Assembly (NCBI RefSeq): GCF_000238295.3 | Contig: NZ_AHCD03000031.1 | Coordinates: 59,833 to 123,832 of the forward strand | Length of the DNA: 64,000 nt | Origin: Pseudoalteromonas rubra | Lineage (GTDB): Bacteria; Pseudomonadota; Gammaproteobacteria; Enterobacterales; Alteromonadaceae | Reading direction: 5' to 3' | Part shown: piece by piece, positions 63,341 to 64,000 of the stretch | Layout of the letters: each line of letters opens with the position of its first letter | How positions within the stretch are numbered: the first letter of the stretch is position 1 | Notes under the pieces: model-generated | What the model was told of the DNA's origin: nothing | The model's database searches: none | Seen by the model: the letters and a program-made list of their open reading frames with translations, nothing else | Translations under genes and position numbers: made by a program

Positions 63341-63485
63341 TGAAATAGGGCGATGGAAAATGCGGTGTGGAAGTACATCCATGTAGCGACGCCCATCGCG
63401 CATCTCGATAATTGCTCCTGCATTATTCTACTTCCCCACATCCATGTGGGTCCATGCGCTCACCTCCTCGTGCTGCGAAGCGGTG
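63335..63485. repeat. 151-bp repeat, copy 2
   Basis: Second copy of 62723-62873, 612 bp downstream. It is followed by a 53-bp tandem duplication (63440-63492 and 63493-63545) beginning ATCCATGTGGGTCCATGCG and ending GGTGGTGACTC. Confidence 0.92.
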
Positions 63486-63545
63486 GTGACTCATCCATGT
63501 GGGTCCATGCGCTCACCTCCTCGTGCTGCGAAGCGGTGGTGACTC

Positions 63546-63840
63546 AAGGCTTCCTGCCTTACGCTCTTCGAGCCAGCGTAGCTGTTCAAAAATATTCCAG
63601 ATATTTTTGTCGTTCATTCGTCGCCCTTGCGCAAAGGAAATGCCAGTGCAAGCACTGTGTCTCCATGTAGTGTAGCTCATCGCGCATCTTGATAATGATT
63701 TCTGTATAATTTTCCTCATCCACTTACGTATGGTTGAGTGCGCTCTTCGGGCCTGTCTTAGCATCTAGCAATATTCCGAATTATTTTTGTCTCTCATTTG
63801 CAATCCTTATGCAATGTAAAATACGGCAAGGCATTCAGTA
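63546..63840. repeat. Diverged third member of the repeat family
   Basis: 63611-63660 repeats CGTCGCCCTTGCGCAAAGG from 62887 onward. 63661-63780 is a mutated version of the 151-bp element (CCATGTAG, CATCGCGCATCTTGATAAT, CATCCA, GCGCTC). No gene is seen. Confidence 0.7.
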
Positions 63841-63967
63841 GAAAGTAAAATTGAATGTTTATGCGTTATCCTGGACAGGTTTTAGCTCGGTAAATAGTCA
63901 AAAATGTCCTTTTTGCTGTAATTTTGCCCGAACGAGCTGTTTTTCTCACTTTTCTTCAAAAAAGGGG

Positions 63968-63995
63968 TTGCGCTGGGTTTCGATTTCCCTATAAT
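63968..63995 (+). promoter_or_regulatory. Stable-RNA (probably rRNA operon) promoter at the window edge
   Basis: -35 TTGCGC (63968-63973), 16-bp spacer, -10 TATAAT (63990-63995), then the GCGC discriminator. The pattern matches rrn P1 promoters in gammaproteobacteria. The RNA genes themselves would lie past base 64000. Confidence 0.65.
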
Positions 63996-64000
63996 GCGCA

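Noticed and set aside
62741..63670. Open frames of 60-105 codons on both strands, some alike (starting MENAVWKYIHV)
   Set aside because: They match each other only because the DNA is duplicated; no ribosome sites, odd composition, and they cross terminators.

Overview
The window reads as a chromosomal segment of a marine gammaproteobacterium of the Pseudoalteromonas type (Alteromonadales). The ribosomal and RNA polymerase proteins are close to E. coli, and a TonB receptor, speD, the astA-astD pair and tandem tRNA arrays fit that lineage. Genus is inferred; species cannot be fixed from sequence reading alone. No phage, insertion sequence, plasmid gene or CRISPR array is visible.

Layout. 1-7.3 kb: the end of an arginine catabolism operon (astA partial, astD), a small DUF3802-like protein, an OsmC-family protein, speD, a TonB receptor facing speD, a hotdog thioesterase and a META-domain lipoprotein. 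7.35-14 kb: a TPP riboswitch followed by thiC-thiO-thiS-thiG-thiDE-thiF, a nearly complete thiamine operon. Just behind it, at 14025-14198, is a 57-residue peptide with a double-glycine leader and a Cys/Ser/Thr-rich tail that looks like a ribosomal natural-product precursor. 14.3-17 kb: psd, rsgA and orn. 17.0-19.3 kb: twelve identical tRNA-Gly(GCC) genes, mostly on a 192-bp tandem unit that also carries a collapsed tRNA copy. 19.5-20.9 kb: rpsF-priB-rpsR-rplI.

21.3-24.9 kb is a minor-pilin cluster (PilE, FimT, PilV and PilW types plus a large PilX-like protein whose conserved Glu5 is Lys). 25-27 kb is an ECF sigma factor with a one-span partner and a secreted DUF4097 protein. 27.1-34.9 kb holds dnaB, alr, yjbQ, a CheX-like gene, zur, a GGDEF-EAL protein, a ybaK-type deacylase and a hypothetical gene. 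35.07-36.43 kb holds one tRNA-Ile(CAU) gene preceded by ten 125-bp repeats, each ending in the first 19 nt of that tRNA. 36.6-44 kb, on the minus strand, is assimilatory sulfate reduction: cysG-cysD-cysN-permease-cysC-cysQ plus a cupin, with CysB-like half-sites upstream. 44.4-45.7 kb: deoC and an unknown gene.

45.8-62.7 kb is the classic transcription/translation block: tRNA-Trp, secE-nusG, rplK-rplA, rplJ-rplL, rpoB-rpoC, then the str operon rpsL-rpsG-fusA-tuf. 62.7-63.85 kb has no gene. It is a mosaic of repeats that includes three decayed copies of the tuf 3' end, each with its own terminator, and an element related to the tRNA-Ile repeats. The window closes on what looks like a stable-RNA promoter.

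The most unusual material is the peptide at 14.0 kb, the two tRNA-anchored repeat arrays, the tuf-tail array and the PilX-like protein.
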